From assembly GCA_036971475.1 (NCBI GenBank), contig JBAIZL010000001.1, positions 154,861,044 through 154,925,043 of the forward strand: a stretch of DNA of 64,000 nucleotides. The letters are read 5' to 3'. Positions within the stretch are counted from its first letter, which is position 1. Each line of letters begins with the position of its first letter. Source of the DNA: Prosapia bicincta (lineage: Eukaryota > Arthropoda > Insecta > Hemiptera > Cercopidae). Below the pieces are notes generated by a model, which ran no database searches, was not told the origin of the DNA, and saw only the letters and a program-made list of their open reading frames with translations. The position numbers were made by a program, and so were the translations under genes. Below, in pieces: positions 29,001 to 43,100 of the stretch.

Positions 29001-31120
29001 CACCATGCAAATCTATGATCGATTCTGCGTCATCTAAGCCCTTGAAATGAGAAATCCATTTTTTGTAGAGATCGCAAAATAGATGAACTATAGTTCATGC
29101 ATTTTTTTAGAGCAAAAATATGATAATTACGATAACTTTCAAAATACTTATATTAGACCAATTCTACAAACACCATGCAAATCTATGATCGATTCTGCGT
29201 CATCTAAGCCCTTGAAATGAGAAATCCATTTTTTTGTAGAAATCGTAAAATAGATGAACTATAGTTCATGCATTTTTTTAGAGCCAAAATATGATAATTA
29301 CGATAACTTTCAAAATACTTATATTAGACCAATTCTACAAACACCATGCAAATCTACGATCGATTCTGCGTCATCTAAGCCCTTGAAATGAGAAATCCAT
29401 TTTTTGTAGAGATCGCAAAATAGATGAACTATAGTTCATGCATTTTTTTAGAGCAAAAATATGATAATTACGATAACTTTCAAAATACTTATATTAGACC
29501 AATTCTACAAACACCATGCAAATCTATGATCGATTCTGCGTCATCTAAGCCCTTGAAATGAGAAATCCATTTTTTGTAGAAATCGTAAAATAGATGAACT
29601 ATAGTTCATGCATTTTTTTAGAGAAAAATATGATAATTACGATAACATTCAAAATACTTATATTAGACCAATTCTAAAAACACCATGCAAATCTATGATC
29701 GATTCTGCGTCATCTAAGCCCTTGAAATGAGAAATCCATTTTTGTGTAGAAATCGTAAAATAGATGAACTATAGTTCATGCATTTTTTTAGAGCAAAAAT
29801 ATGATAATTACGATAACTTTCAAAATACTTATATTAGACCAATTCTACAAACACAATGCAAATCTATGATCGATTCTGCGTCATCTAAGCCCTTGAAATG
29901 AGAAATCCATTTTTTGTAGAGATCGCAAAATAGATGAACTATAGTTCATGCATTTTTTTAGAGCAAAAATATGATAATTACGATAACTTTCAAAATACGT
30001 ATATTAGACCAATTCTACAAACACCATGCAAATCTACGATCGATTCTGCGTCATCTAAGCCCTTAAAATGAGAAATCCATTTTTTGTAGAGATCGCAAAA
30101 TAGATGAACTATAGTTCATACATTTTTTTAGAGCAAAAATATGATAATTACGATAACTTTCAAAATACTTATATTAGACCAATTCTACAAACACCATGCA
30201 AATCTATGATCGATTCTGCGTCATCTAAGCCCTTGAAATGAGAAATCCATTTTTTGTAGAGATCGCAAAATAGATGAACTATAGTTCATGCATTTTTTTA
30301 GAGCAAAAATATGATAATTACGATAACTTTCAAAATACTTATATTAGACCAATTCTACAAACACCATGCAAATCTATGATCGATTCTGCGTCATCTAAGC
30401 CCTTGAAATGAGAAATCCATTTTTTTGTAGAAATCGTAAAATAGATGAACTATAGTTCATGCATTTTTTTAGAGCCAAAATATGATAATTACGATAACTT
30501 TCAAAATACTTATATTAGACCAATTCTACAAACACCATGCAAATCTACGATCGATTCTGCGTCATCTAAGCCCTTGAAATGAGAAATCCATTTTTTGTAG
30601 AGATCGCAAAATAGATGAACTATAGTTCATGCATTTTTTTAGAGCAAAAATATGATAATTACGATAACTTTCAAAATACTTATATTAGACCAATTCTACA
30701 AACACCATGCAAATCTATGATCGATTCTGCGTCATCTAAGCCCTTGAAATGAGAAATCCATTTTTTTGTAGAAATCGTAAAATAGATGAACTATAGTTCA
30801 TGCATTTTTTTAGAGCAAAAATATGATAATTACGATAACTTTCAAAATACTTATATTAGACCAATTCTACAAACACCATGCAAATCTACGATCGATTCTG
30901 CGTCATCTAAGCACTTGAAATGAGAAATCCATTTTTTGTAGAGATCGCAAAATAGATGAACTATAGTTCATGCATTTTTTTAGAGCAAAAATATGATAAT
31001 TACGATAACTTTCAAAATACTTATATTAGACCAATTCTACAAGCACCATGCAAATCTATGATCGATTCTGCGTCATCTAAGCCCTTGAAATGAGAAATCC
31101 ATTTTTTTGTAGAAATCGTA
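26040..31120 (+). repeat. Seven-monomer (about 1,191-bp) higher-order amplification
   Basis: Marker TTCATACATTTT lies at about 26,540, 27,731, 28,924 and 30,115 (spacings 1,191, 1,193 and 1,191). Marker GAGCCAAAATATG lies near 26,898, 28,088, 29,281 and 30,472 at the same spacing. Seven 170-171-bp monomers account for this. A third marker, GAGAAAAATATG, lies near 26,046, 27,237 and 29,621, so one of the four units lacks it; there the flanking series is replaced by the AAGCACTTG / CTACAAGCACC pair. The block sits inside the longest of the domain 2 higher-order copies and largely explains its extra length. Confidence 0.85.
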
Positions 31121-34100
31121 AAATAGATGAACTATAGTTCATGCATTTTTTTAGAGCAAAAATATGATAATTACGATAACTTTCAAAATACTTATATTAG
31201 ACCAATTCTACAAACACCATGCAAATCTATGATCGATTCTGCGTCATCTAAGCCCTTGAAATGAGAAATCTATTTTTTGTAGAGATCGCAAAATAGATGA
31301 ACTATAGTTCATGCATTTTTTTAGAGCAAAAATATGATAATTACGATAACTTTCAAAATACTTATATTAGACCAATTCTACAAACACCATGCAAATCTAT
31401 GATCGATTCTGCGTCATCTAAGCCCTTGAAATGAGAAATCCATTTTTTTGTAGAAATCGTAAAATAGATGAACTCTAATTCATGCACTGTTTTAGACCAA
31501 AAATAAGATAATTACGATAACTTTCAAAATACTTATATTTGACCAATTCTACAAACACCATGCAAATCTACGATCGATTCTGCGTCATCTAAGCCCTTGA
31601 AATGAGAAATCCATTTTTTGTAGAGATCGCAAAATAGATGAACTATAGTTCATGCATTTTTTTAGAGCAAAAATATGATAATTACGATAACTTTCAAAAT
31701 ACTTATATTAGACCAATTCTACAAACACCATGCAAATCTACGATCGATTCTGCGTCATCTAAGCCCTTGAAATGAGAAATCTATTTTTTGTAGAGATCGC
31801 AAAATAGATGAACTATAGTTCATGCATTTTTTTAGAGCAAAAATATGATAATTACGATAACTTTCAAAATACTTATATTAGACCAATTCTACAAACACCA
31901 TGCAAATCTATGATCGATTCTGCGTCATCTAAGCCCTTGAAATGAGAAATCCATTTTTTTGTAGAAATCGTAAAATAGATGAACTATAGTTCATGCATTT
32001 TTTTAGAGCAAAAATATGATAATTACGATAACTTTCAAAATACTTATATTAGACCAATTCTACAAACACCATGCAAATCTACGATCGATTCTGCGTCATC
32101 TAAGCCCTTGAAATGAGAAATCCATTTTTTGTAGAAATCGTAAAATAGATGAACTATAGTTCATGCAATTTTTTAGAGCAAAAATATGATAATTAGATAA
32201 CTTTCAAAATACTTATATTAGACCAATTCTACAAACACCATGCAAATCTATGATCGATTCTGCGTCATCTAAGCCCTTGAAATGAGAAATCCATTTTTTG
32301 TAGAAATCGTAAAATTGATGAACTATAGTTCATGCATTTTTTTAGAGCAAAATAATGATAATTACGATAACTTTCAAAATACTTATATTAGACCAATTCT
32401 ACAAACACCATGCAAATCTACGATCGATTCTGCGTCATCTAAGCCCTTGAAATGAGAAATCCATTTTTTGTAGAAATCGTAAAATAGATGAACTATAGTT
32501 CATGAATTTTTTTAGAGCAAAAATATGATAATTACGATAACTTTCAAAATACCTATATTAGACCAATTCTACAAACACCATGCAAATCTACGATCGATTT
32601 TGCGTCATCTAAGCCCTTGAAATGAGAAATCCATTTTTTGTAGAAATCGTAAAATAGATGAACTATAGTTCATGCATTTTTTTAGATCAAAAATATGATA
32701 ATTACGATAACTTTCAAAATACTTATATTGGACCAATTCTACAAACACCATGCAAATCTATGATCGATTCTGCGTCATCTAAGCCCTTGAAATGAGAAAT
32801 CCATTTTTTTGTAGAAATCGTAAAATAGATGAACTATAGTTCATGCATTTTTTTAGAGCAAAAATATGATAATTACGATAACTTTCAAAATACTTATATT
32901 AGACCAATTCTACAAACACCATGCAAATCTACGATCGATTCTGCGTCATCTAAGCCCTTGAAATGAGAAATCCATTTTTTGTAGAGATCGCAAAATAGAT
33001 GAACTATAGTTCATGCATTTTTTTAGAGCAAAAATATGATAATTACGATAACTCTCAAAATACTTATATTAGACCAATTCTACAAACACCATGCAAATCT
33101 ATGATCGATTCTGCGTCATCTAAGCCCTTGAAATGAGAAATCCATTTTTTGTAGAGATCGCAAAATAGATGAACTATAGTTCATGCATTTTTTTAGAGCA
33201 AAAATATGATAATTACGATATCTTTCAAAATACTTATATTAGACCAATTCTACAAATACCATGCAAATCTATGATCGATTCTGCGTCATCTAAGCCCTTG
33301 AAATGAGAAATCCATTTTTTGTAGAGATCGCAAAATAGATGAACTATAGTTCATGCATTTTTTTAGAGCAAAAATATGATAATTACGATAACTTTCAAAA
33401 TACTTATATTAGACCAATTCTACAAACACCATGCAAATCTACGATCGATTCTGCGTCATCTAAGCCCTTGAAATGAGAAATCCATTTTTTTGTAGAAATC
33501 GTAAAATAGATGAACTATAGTTCATGCATTTTTTTAGAGCAAAAATATGATAATTACGATAACTTTCAAAATACTTATATTAGACCAATTCTACAAACAC
33601 CATGCAAATCTATGATCGATTCTGCGTCATCTAAGCCCTTGAAATGAGAAATCCATTTTTTTGTAGAAATCGTAAAATAGATGAACTATAGTTCATGCAT
33701 TTTTTTAGAGCAAAAATATGATAATTACGATAACTTTCAAAATACTTATATTAGACCAATTCTACAAACACCATGCAAATCTATGATCGATTCTGCATCA
33801 TCTAAGCCCTTGAAATGAGAAATCCATTTTATTTAGAGATAGCAAAATAGATGAACTATAGTTCATGCATTTTTTTAGAGCAAAAATATGATAATTACGA
33901 TAACTTTCAAAATACTTATATTAGACCAATTCTAAAAACACCATGCAAATCTATGATCGAGTCTGCGTCATCTAAGCCCTTGAAATGAGAAATCCATTTT
34001 TTGTAGAGATCGCAAAATAGATGAACTATAGTTCATGCATTTTTTTAGAGCAAAAATATGATAATTACGATAACATTCAAAATACTTATATTAGACCAAT

Positions 34101-37100
34101 TCTAAAAACACCATGCAAATCTATGATCGATTCTGCGTCATCTAAGCCCTTGAAATGAGAAATCCATTTTTGTGTAGAAATCGTAAAATAGATGAACTAT
34201 AGTTCATGCATTTTTTTAGAGCAAAAATATGATAATTACGATAACATTCAAAATACTTATATTAGACCAATTCTAAAAACACCATGCAAATCTATGATCG
34301 ATTCTGCGTCATCTAAGCCCTTGAAATGAGAAATCCATTTTTGTGTAGAAATCGTAAAATAGATGAACTATAGTTCATGCATTTTTTTAGAGCAAAAATA
34401 TGATAATTACGATAACTTTCAAAATACTTATATTAGACCAATTCTACAAACACAATGCAAATCTATGATCGATTCTGCGTCATCTAAGCCCTTGAAATGA
34501 GAAATCCATTTTTTGTAGAGATCGCAAAATAGATGAACTATAGTTCATGCATTTTTTTAGAGCAAAAATATGATAATTACGATAACTTTCAAAATACTTA
34601 TATTAGACCAATTCTACAAACACCATGCAAATCTATGATCGATTCTGCGTCATCTAAGCCCTTGAAATGAGAAATCCATTTTTTTGTAGAAATCGTAAAA
34701 TAGATGAACTATAGTTCATGCATTTTTTTAGAGCAAAAATATGATAATTACGATAACTTTCAAAATACTTATATTAGACCAATTCTACAAACACCATGCA
34801 AATCTACGATCGATTCTGCGTCATCTAAGCCCTTGAAATGAGAAATCCATTTTTTGTAGAGATCGCAAAATAGATGAACTATAGTTCATGCATTTTTTTA
34901 GAGCAAAAATATGATAATTACGATAACTTTCAAAATACTTATATTAGACCAATTCTACAAACACCATGCAAATCTATGATCGATTCTGCGTCATCTAAGC
35001 CCTTGAAATGAGAAATCCATTTTTTTGTAGAAATCGTAAAATAGATGAACTATAGTTCATGCATTTTTTTAGAGCAAAAATATGATAATTACGATAACTT
35101 TCAAAATACTTATATTAGACCAATTCTACAAACACCATGCAAATCTACGATCGATTCTGCGTCATCTAAGCACTTGAAATGAGAAATCCATTTTTTGTAG
35201 AGATCGCAAAATAGATGAACTATAGTTCATGCATTTTTTTAGAGCAAAAATATGATAATTACGATAACTTTCAAAATACTTATATTAGACCAATTCTACA
35301 AACACCATGCAAATCTATGATCGATTCTGCGTCATCTAAGCCCTTGAAATGAGAAATCCATTTTTTTGTAGAAATCGTAAAATAGATGAACTATAGTTCA
35401 TGCATTTTTTTAGAGCAAAAATATGATAATTACGATAACTTTCAAAATACTTATATTAGACCAATTCTACAAACACCATGCAAATCTACGATCGATTCTG
35501 CGTCATCTAAGCCCTTGAAATGAGAAATCCATTTTTTGTAGAGATCGCAAAATAGATGAACTATAGTTCATGCATTTTTTTAGAGCAAAAATATGATAAT
35601 TACGATAATTTTCAAAATACTTATATTAGACCAATTCTACAAACACCATGCAAATCTATGATCGATTCTGCGTCATCTAAGCCCTTGAAATGAGAAATCC
35701 ATTTTTTTGTAGAAATCGTAAAATAGATGAACTATAGTTCATGCATTTTTTTAGAGCAAAAATATGATAATTACGATAACTTTCAAAATACTTATATAAG
35801 ACCAATTCTACAAACACCATGCAAATCTACGATCGATTCTGCGTCATCTAAGCACTTGAAATGAGAAATCCATTTTTTGTAGAGATCGCAAAATAGATGA
35901 ACTATAGTTCATGCATTTTTTTAGAGCAAAAATATGATAATTACGATAACTTTCAAAATACTTATATTAGACCAATTCTACAAACACCATGCAAATCTAT
36001 GATCGATTCTGCGTCATCTAAGCCCTTGAAATGAGAAATCCATTTTTTTGTAGAAATCGTAAAATAGATGAACTATAGTTCATGCATTTTTTTAGAGCAA
36101 AAATATGATAATTACGATAACTTTCAAAATACTTATATTAGACCAATTCTACAAACACCATGCAAATCTATGATCGATTCTGCGTCATCTAAGCCCTTGA
36201 AATGAGAAATCTATTTTTTGTAGAGATCGCAAAATAGATGAACTATAGTTCATGCATTTTTTTAGAGCAAAAATATGATAATTACGATAACTTTCAAAAT
36301 ACTTATATTAGACCAATTCTACAAACACCATGCAAATCTATGATCGATTCTGCGTCATCTAAGCCCTTGAAATGAGAAATCCATTTTTTTGTAGAAATCG
36401 TAAAATAGATGAACTCTAATTCATGCACTGTTTTAGACCAAAAATAAGATAATTACGATAACTTTCAAAATACTTATATTTGACCAATTCTACAAACACC
36501 ATGCAAATCTACGATCGATTCTGCGTCATCTAAGCTCTTGAAATGAGAAATCCATTTTTTGTAGAGATCGCAAAATAGATGAACTATAGTTCATGCATTT
36601 TTTTAGAGCAAAAATATGATAATTACGATAACTTTCAAAATACTTATATTAGACCAATTCTACAAACACCATGCAAATCTACGATCGATTCTGCGTCATC
36701 TAAGCCCTTGAAATGAGAAATCTATTTTTTGTAGAGATCGCAAAATAGATGAACTATAGTTCATGCATTTTTTTAGAGCAAAAATATGATAATTACGATA
36801 ACTTTTAAAATACTTATATTAGACCAATTCTACAAACACCATGCAAATCTATGATCGATTCTGCGTCATCTAAGCCCTTGAAATGAGAAATCCATTTTTT
36901 TGTAGAAATCGTAAAATAGATGAACTATAGTTCATGCATTTTTTTAGAGCAAAAATATGATAATTACGATAACTTTCAAAATACTTATATTAGACCAATT
37001 CTACAAACACCATGCAAATCTACGATCGATTCTGCGTCATCTAAGCCCTTGAAATGAGAAATCCATTTTTTGTAGAGATCGCAAAATAGATGAACTATAG

Positions 37101-40100
37101 TTCATGCATTTTTTTACAGCAAAAATATGATAATTACGATAACTTTCAAAATACTTATATTAGACCAATTCTACAAACACCATGCAAATCTACGATCGAT
37201 TCTGCGTCATCTAAGCCCTTGAAATGAGAAATCCATTTTTTGTAGAGATCGCAAAATAGATGAACCTTAGTTCATGCATTTTTTTAGAGCATAAATATGA
37301 TAATTACGATAACTTTCAAAATACTTATATTAGACCAATTCTACAAACACCATGCAAATCTATGATCAATTCTGCGTCATCTAAGCCCTTGAAATGAGAA
37401 ATCCATTTTTCTGTAGAAATCGTAAAATAGATGAACTATAGTTCATGCACTTTTTTAGAGCAAAAATATGATAATTACGATAACTTTCAAAATACTTATA
37501 TTAGACCAATTCTACAAACACCATGCAAATCTACGATCGATTCTGCGTCATGTAAGCCCTTGAAATGAGAAATCCATTTTTTGTAGAGATCGCAAAATAG
37601 ATGAACTATAGTTCATGCATTTTTTTAGAGCAAAAATATGATAATTACGATAACTTTCAAAATACTTATATTAGACCAATTCTAAAAACACCATGCAAAT
37701 CTATGATCGATTCTGCGTCATCTAAGCCCTTGAAATGAGAAATCCATTTTTTGTAGAGATCGCAAAATAGATGAACTATAGTTCATGCATTTTTTTAGAG
37801 CAAAAATATGATAATTACGATAACTTTTAAAATACTTATATTAGACCAATTCTACAAACACCATGCAAATCTATGATCGATTCTGCGTCATCTAAGCCCT
37901 TGAAATGAGAAATACATTTTTTGTAGAGATCGCAAAATAGATGAACTATAGTTCATGCATTTTTTTAGAGCAAAAATATGATAATTACGATAACTATCAA
38001 AATACTGATATTAGACCAATTCTAAAAACACCATGCAAATATATGATCGATTCTGCGTCATCTATGCCCTTGAAATGAGAAATCCATTTTTTGTAGAGAT
38101 CGCAAAATAGATGAACTATAGTTCATGCATTTTTTTAGAGCAAAAATATGATAATTACGATAACTTTCAAAATACTTATATTAGACCAATTCTACAAACA
38201 CCATGCAAATCTATGATCGATTCTGCGTCATCTAAGCCCTTGAAATGAGAAATCCATTTTTTGTAGAGATCGCAAAATAGATGAACTATAGTTCATGCAT
38301 TTTTTTAGAGCAAAAATATGATAATTACGATAACTTTCAAAATACTTATATTAGACCAATTCTAAAAACACCATGCAAATCTATGATCGATTCTGCGTCA
38401 TCTAAGCCCTTGAAATGAGAAATCCATTTTTTTGTAGAAATCGTAAAATAGATGAACTATAGTTCATGCGTTTTTTAGAGCAAAAATATGATAATTACGA
38501 TAACGTTCAAAATACTTATATTAGACCAATTCTACAAACACCATGCAAATCTACGATCGATTCTGCGTCATCTAAGCCCTTGAAATGAGAAATCCATTTA
38601 TTTGTAGAAATCGTAAAATAGATGAACTATAGTTCATGCATTTTTTTAGAGCAAAAATATGATAATTACGATAACTTTCAAAATACTTATATTAGACCAA
38701 TTCTACAAACACCATTCAAATCTACGATCGATTCTGCGTCATCTAAGCCCTTGAAATGAGAAATCCGTTTTTTTGTAGAAATCGTAAAATAGATGAACTA
38801 TAGTTCATGCATTTTTTTAGAGCAAAAATATGATAATTACGATAACTTTCAAAATACTTATATTAGACCAATTCTACAAACACCATGCAAATCTACGATC
38901 GATTCTGCGTCATGTAAGCCCTTGAAATGAGAAATCCATTTTTTGTAGAGATCGCAAAATAGATGAACTATAGTTCATGCATTTTTTTAGAGCAAAAATA
39001 TGATAATTACGATAACTTTCAAAATACTTATATTAGACCAATTCTAAAAACACCATGCAAATCTATGATCGATTCTGCGTCATCTAAGCCCTTGAAATGA
39101 GAAATCCATTTTTTGTAGAGATCGCAAAATAGATGAACTATAGTTCATGCATTTTTTTAGAGCAAAAATATGATAATTACGATAACTTTTAAAATACTTA
39201 TATTAGACCAATTCTACAAACACCATGCAAATCTATGATCGATTCTGCGTCATCTAAGCCCTTGAAATGAGAAATACATTTTTTGTAGAGATCGCAAAAT
39301 AGATGAACTATAGTTCATGCATTTTTTTAGAGCAAAAATATGATAATTACGATAACTATCAAAATACTTATATTAGACCAATTCTACAAACACCATGCAA
39401 ATCTACGATCGATTCTGCGTCATCTAAGCCCTTGAAATGAGAAATCCATTTATTTGTAGAAATCGTAAAATAGATGAACTATAGTTCATGCATTTTTTTA
39501 GAGCAAAAATATGATAATTACGATAACTTTCAAAATACTTATATTAGACCAATTCTACAAACACCATTCAAATCTACGATCGATTCTGCGTCATCTAAGC
39601 CCTTGAAATGAGAAATCCGTTTTTTTGTAGAAATCGTAAAATAGATGAACTATAGTTCATGCATTTTTTTAGAGCAAAAATATGATAATTACGATAACTT
39701 TCAAAATACTTATATTAGACCAATTCTAAAAACACCATGCAAATCTACGATCGATTCTGCGTCATCTAAGCCCTTGAAATGAGAAATCCATTTTTTTGTA
39801 TAAATCGTAAAATAGATGAACTATAGTTCATGCATTTTTTTAGAGCAAAAATATGATAATTACGATAACTTTCAAAATACTTATATTAGACCAATTCTAC
39901 AAACACCATGCAAATCTATGATCGATTCTGCGTCATCTAAGCTCTTGAAATGTGAAATCCATTTTTTGTAGAGATCGAAAAATAGATGAACTAGATGAAC
40001 TATAGTTCATGCATTTTTTTAGAGCAAAAATAAGATAATTACGATAACTTTCAAAATACTTATATTAGACCAATTCTACAAACACCATGCAAATCTATGA

Positions 40101-43100
40101 TCGATTCTGCGTCATCTAAGCCCTTGAAATGAGAAATCCATTTTTTGTAGAGATTGCAAAATAGATGAACTATAGTTCATGCATTTTTTTAGAGCAAAAA
40201 TATGATAATTACGATAACTTTCAAAATACTTATATTAGCCCAATTCTACAAACACCATGCAAATCTATGATCGATTCTGCGTCATCTAAGCCCTTGAAAT
40301 GAGAAATCCATTTTTTGTAGAGATCGCAAAATAGATGAACTATAGTTCATGCATTTTTTTAGAGCAAAAATATGATAATTACGATAACTTTCAAAATACT
40401 TATATTAGACCAATTCTACAAACACCATGCAAATCTATCATCGATTCTGCGTCATCTAAGCCCTTGAAATGAGAAATCCATTTTTTGTAGAGATTGCAAA
40501 ATAGATGAACTATAGTTCATGCATTTTTTTAGAGCAAAAATATGATAATTACGATAACTTTCAAAATACTTATATTAGACCAATTCTACAAACACCATGC
40601 AAATCTATGATCGATTCTGCGTCATCTAAGCCCTTGAAATGAGAAATCCATTTTTTGTAGAGATCGCAAAATAGATGAACTATAGTTCATGCATTTTTTT
40701 AGAGCAAAAATATGATAATTACGATAGCTTTTGAAATACTTATATTGGACCAATTCTACAAACACCATGCAAATCTACGACCGATTCTGCGTCATCTAAG
40801 CCCTTGAAATGAGAAATCCATTTTTTGTAGAAATCGTAAAACAGATGCATTTTCTTAGAGCAAAAATATGATAATTGCGATAACTTTCAAAATACTTATA
40901 TTAGACCAATTCTACAAACACCATGCAAATCTATGATAGATTCTGCGTCATCTAAGCCCTTTAAATGAGAAATCCATTTTTTTGTAGAAATCGTAAAATA
41001 GATGAACTATAGTTCATGCATTTTTTTTGAGCAAAAATATGATAATTACGATAACTTTCAAAATACTTATATTAGACCAATTCTACAAACACCATGCAAA
41101 TCTATGATCGATTCTGCGTCATCTAAGCCCTTGAAATGAGAAATCCATTTTTTGTAGAGATAGCAAAATAGATGAACTATAGTTCATGCATTTTTTTAGA
41201 GCAAAAATATGATAATTACGATAACTTTCAAAATACTTATATTAGACCAATTCTACAAACACCATGCAAATCTATGATCGATTCTGCGTCATCTAAGCCC
41301 TTGAAATGAGAAACCCATTTTTTGTAGAGATCGCAAAATAGATGAACTATAGTTCATGCATTTTTTTAGAGCAAAAATATGATAATTACGATAACTTTCA
41401 AAATACTTATATTAGACCAATTCTACAAACACCATGCAAATCTATGATCGATTCTGCGTCATCTAAGCCCTTGAAATGAGAAATCCATTTTTTGTAGAGA
41501 TCGCAAAATAGATGAACTATAGTTCATGCATTTTTTTAGAGCAAAAATATGATAATTACGATAACTTTCAAAATACTTATATTAGACCAATTCTAAAAAC
41601 ACCATGCAAATCTATGATCGATTCTACGTCATCTAAGCCCTTGAAATGAGAAATCCATTTTTTGTAGAGATCGCAACATATATGAATTATAGTTCATGCA
41701 TTTTTTTAGAGCAAAAATATGATAATTACGATAACTTTCAAAATACTTATATTAGACCAATTCTACAAACACCATGCAAATCTATGATCGATTCTGCGTC
41801 ATCTAAGCCCTTGAAATGAGAAATCCATTTTTTGTAGGGATCGCAAAATAGATGAACTATAGTTCATGCATTTTTTTAGAGCAAAAATATGATAATTACG
41901 ATAACTTTCAAAATACTTATATTAGACCAATTCTAAAAACACCATGCAAATCTATGATCGATTCTGCGTCATCTAAGCCCTTGAAATGAGAAATCCATTT
42001 TTTGTAGAGATCGCAAAATAGATGAACTATAGTTCATGCATTTTTTTAGAGCAAAAATATGATAATTACGATAACATTCAAAATAGTTATATTAGACCAA
42101 TTCTAAAAACACCATGCAAATCTATGATCGATTCTGCGTCATCTAAGCCCTTGAAATGAGAAATCCATTTTTGTGTAGAAATCGTAAAATAAATGAACTA
42201 TAGTTCATGCATTTTTTTAGAGCAAAAATATGATAATTACGATAACTTTCAAAATACTTATATTAGACAAAATCTACAAACACCATGCAAATCTATGATC
42301 GATTCTGCGTCACCTAAGCCCTTGAAATGAGAAATCCATTTTTTGTAGAAATCGTAAAATAGATTAACTATATTTCATGCATTTGTTTAGAGCAAAAATA
42401 TGATAATTACGATAGCTTTTGAAATACTTATATTGGACCAATTCTACAAACACCATGCAAATCTACGACCGATTCTGCGTCATCTAAGCCCTTGAAATGA
42501 GAAATCCATTTTTTGTTGAAATCGTAAAACAGATGCATTTTCTTAGAGCAAAAATATGATAATTACGATAGCTTTTAAAATACTTATATTAGACCAATTC
42601 TACAAAAACCATGCAAATCTACGATCGATTCTTCGTCATCTAAGCCCTTGAAATGAGAAATCCATTTGTTTGTAGAAATCGTAAAATAGATGAACTATAG
42701 TTTATGCATTTTTTTATAGCAAAAATATGATAATTACGATAACTTTCAAAATACCTATATTAGACCAATTCTACAAACACCATGCAAATCTATGATCGAT
42801 TCTGCGTCATCTAAGCCCTTGAAATGAGAAATCCATTTTTTTGTAGAAATCGTAAAATAGATGAACTATGTTCATGCATTTTTTTAGAGCAAAAATATGA
42901 TAATTACGATAACTTTCAAAATACTTATATTAGACCAATTCTACAAACACCAGGCAAATCTATGATCGATTCTGCATCATCTAAGCCCTTGAAATGAGAA
43001 ATCTATTTTTTGTAGGGATCGCAAAATAGATGAACTATAGTTCATGCATTTTTTTAGAGCAAAAATATGATAATTACGATAACTTTCAAAATACTTATAT

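Larger units (their letters stand above)
13440..40700 (+). repeat. Satellite domain 2: alternating monomer types with variable-length higher-order repeats
   Basis: From about 14.2 kb many monomers end in GTAGAGATCGCAAAATAG (type B) instead of GTAGAAATCGTAAAATAG (type A), and the CTACGATCG core often reads CTATGATCG. In long stretches the types alternate: a CTACGATCG monomer ending in B, then a CTATGATCG monomer with one extra T (TTTTTTTGTAGAAATCG), giving a dimer of about 341 bp. Landmark monomers recur at unequal intervals. CGATCGATTTTGCG lies near 13,861, 18,120, 24,079 and 32,591. CTCTAATTCATGCACTG lies near 17,682, 23,300, 31,473 and 36,414. The same ancestral multimer is therefore present about four times, with internal gains and losses. 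Borders are approximate because domain 1-like monomers persist to about 14.1 kb. Confidence 0.85.
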
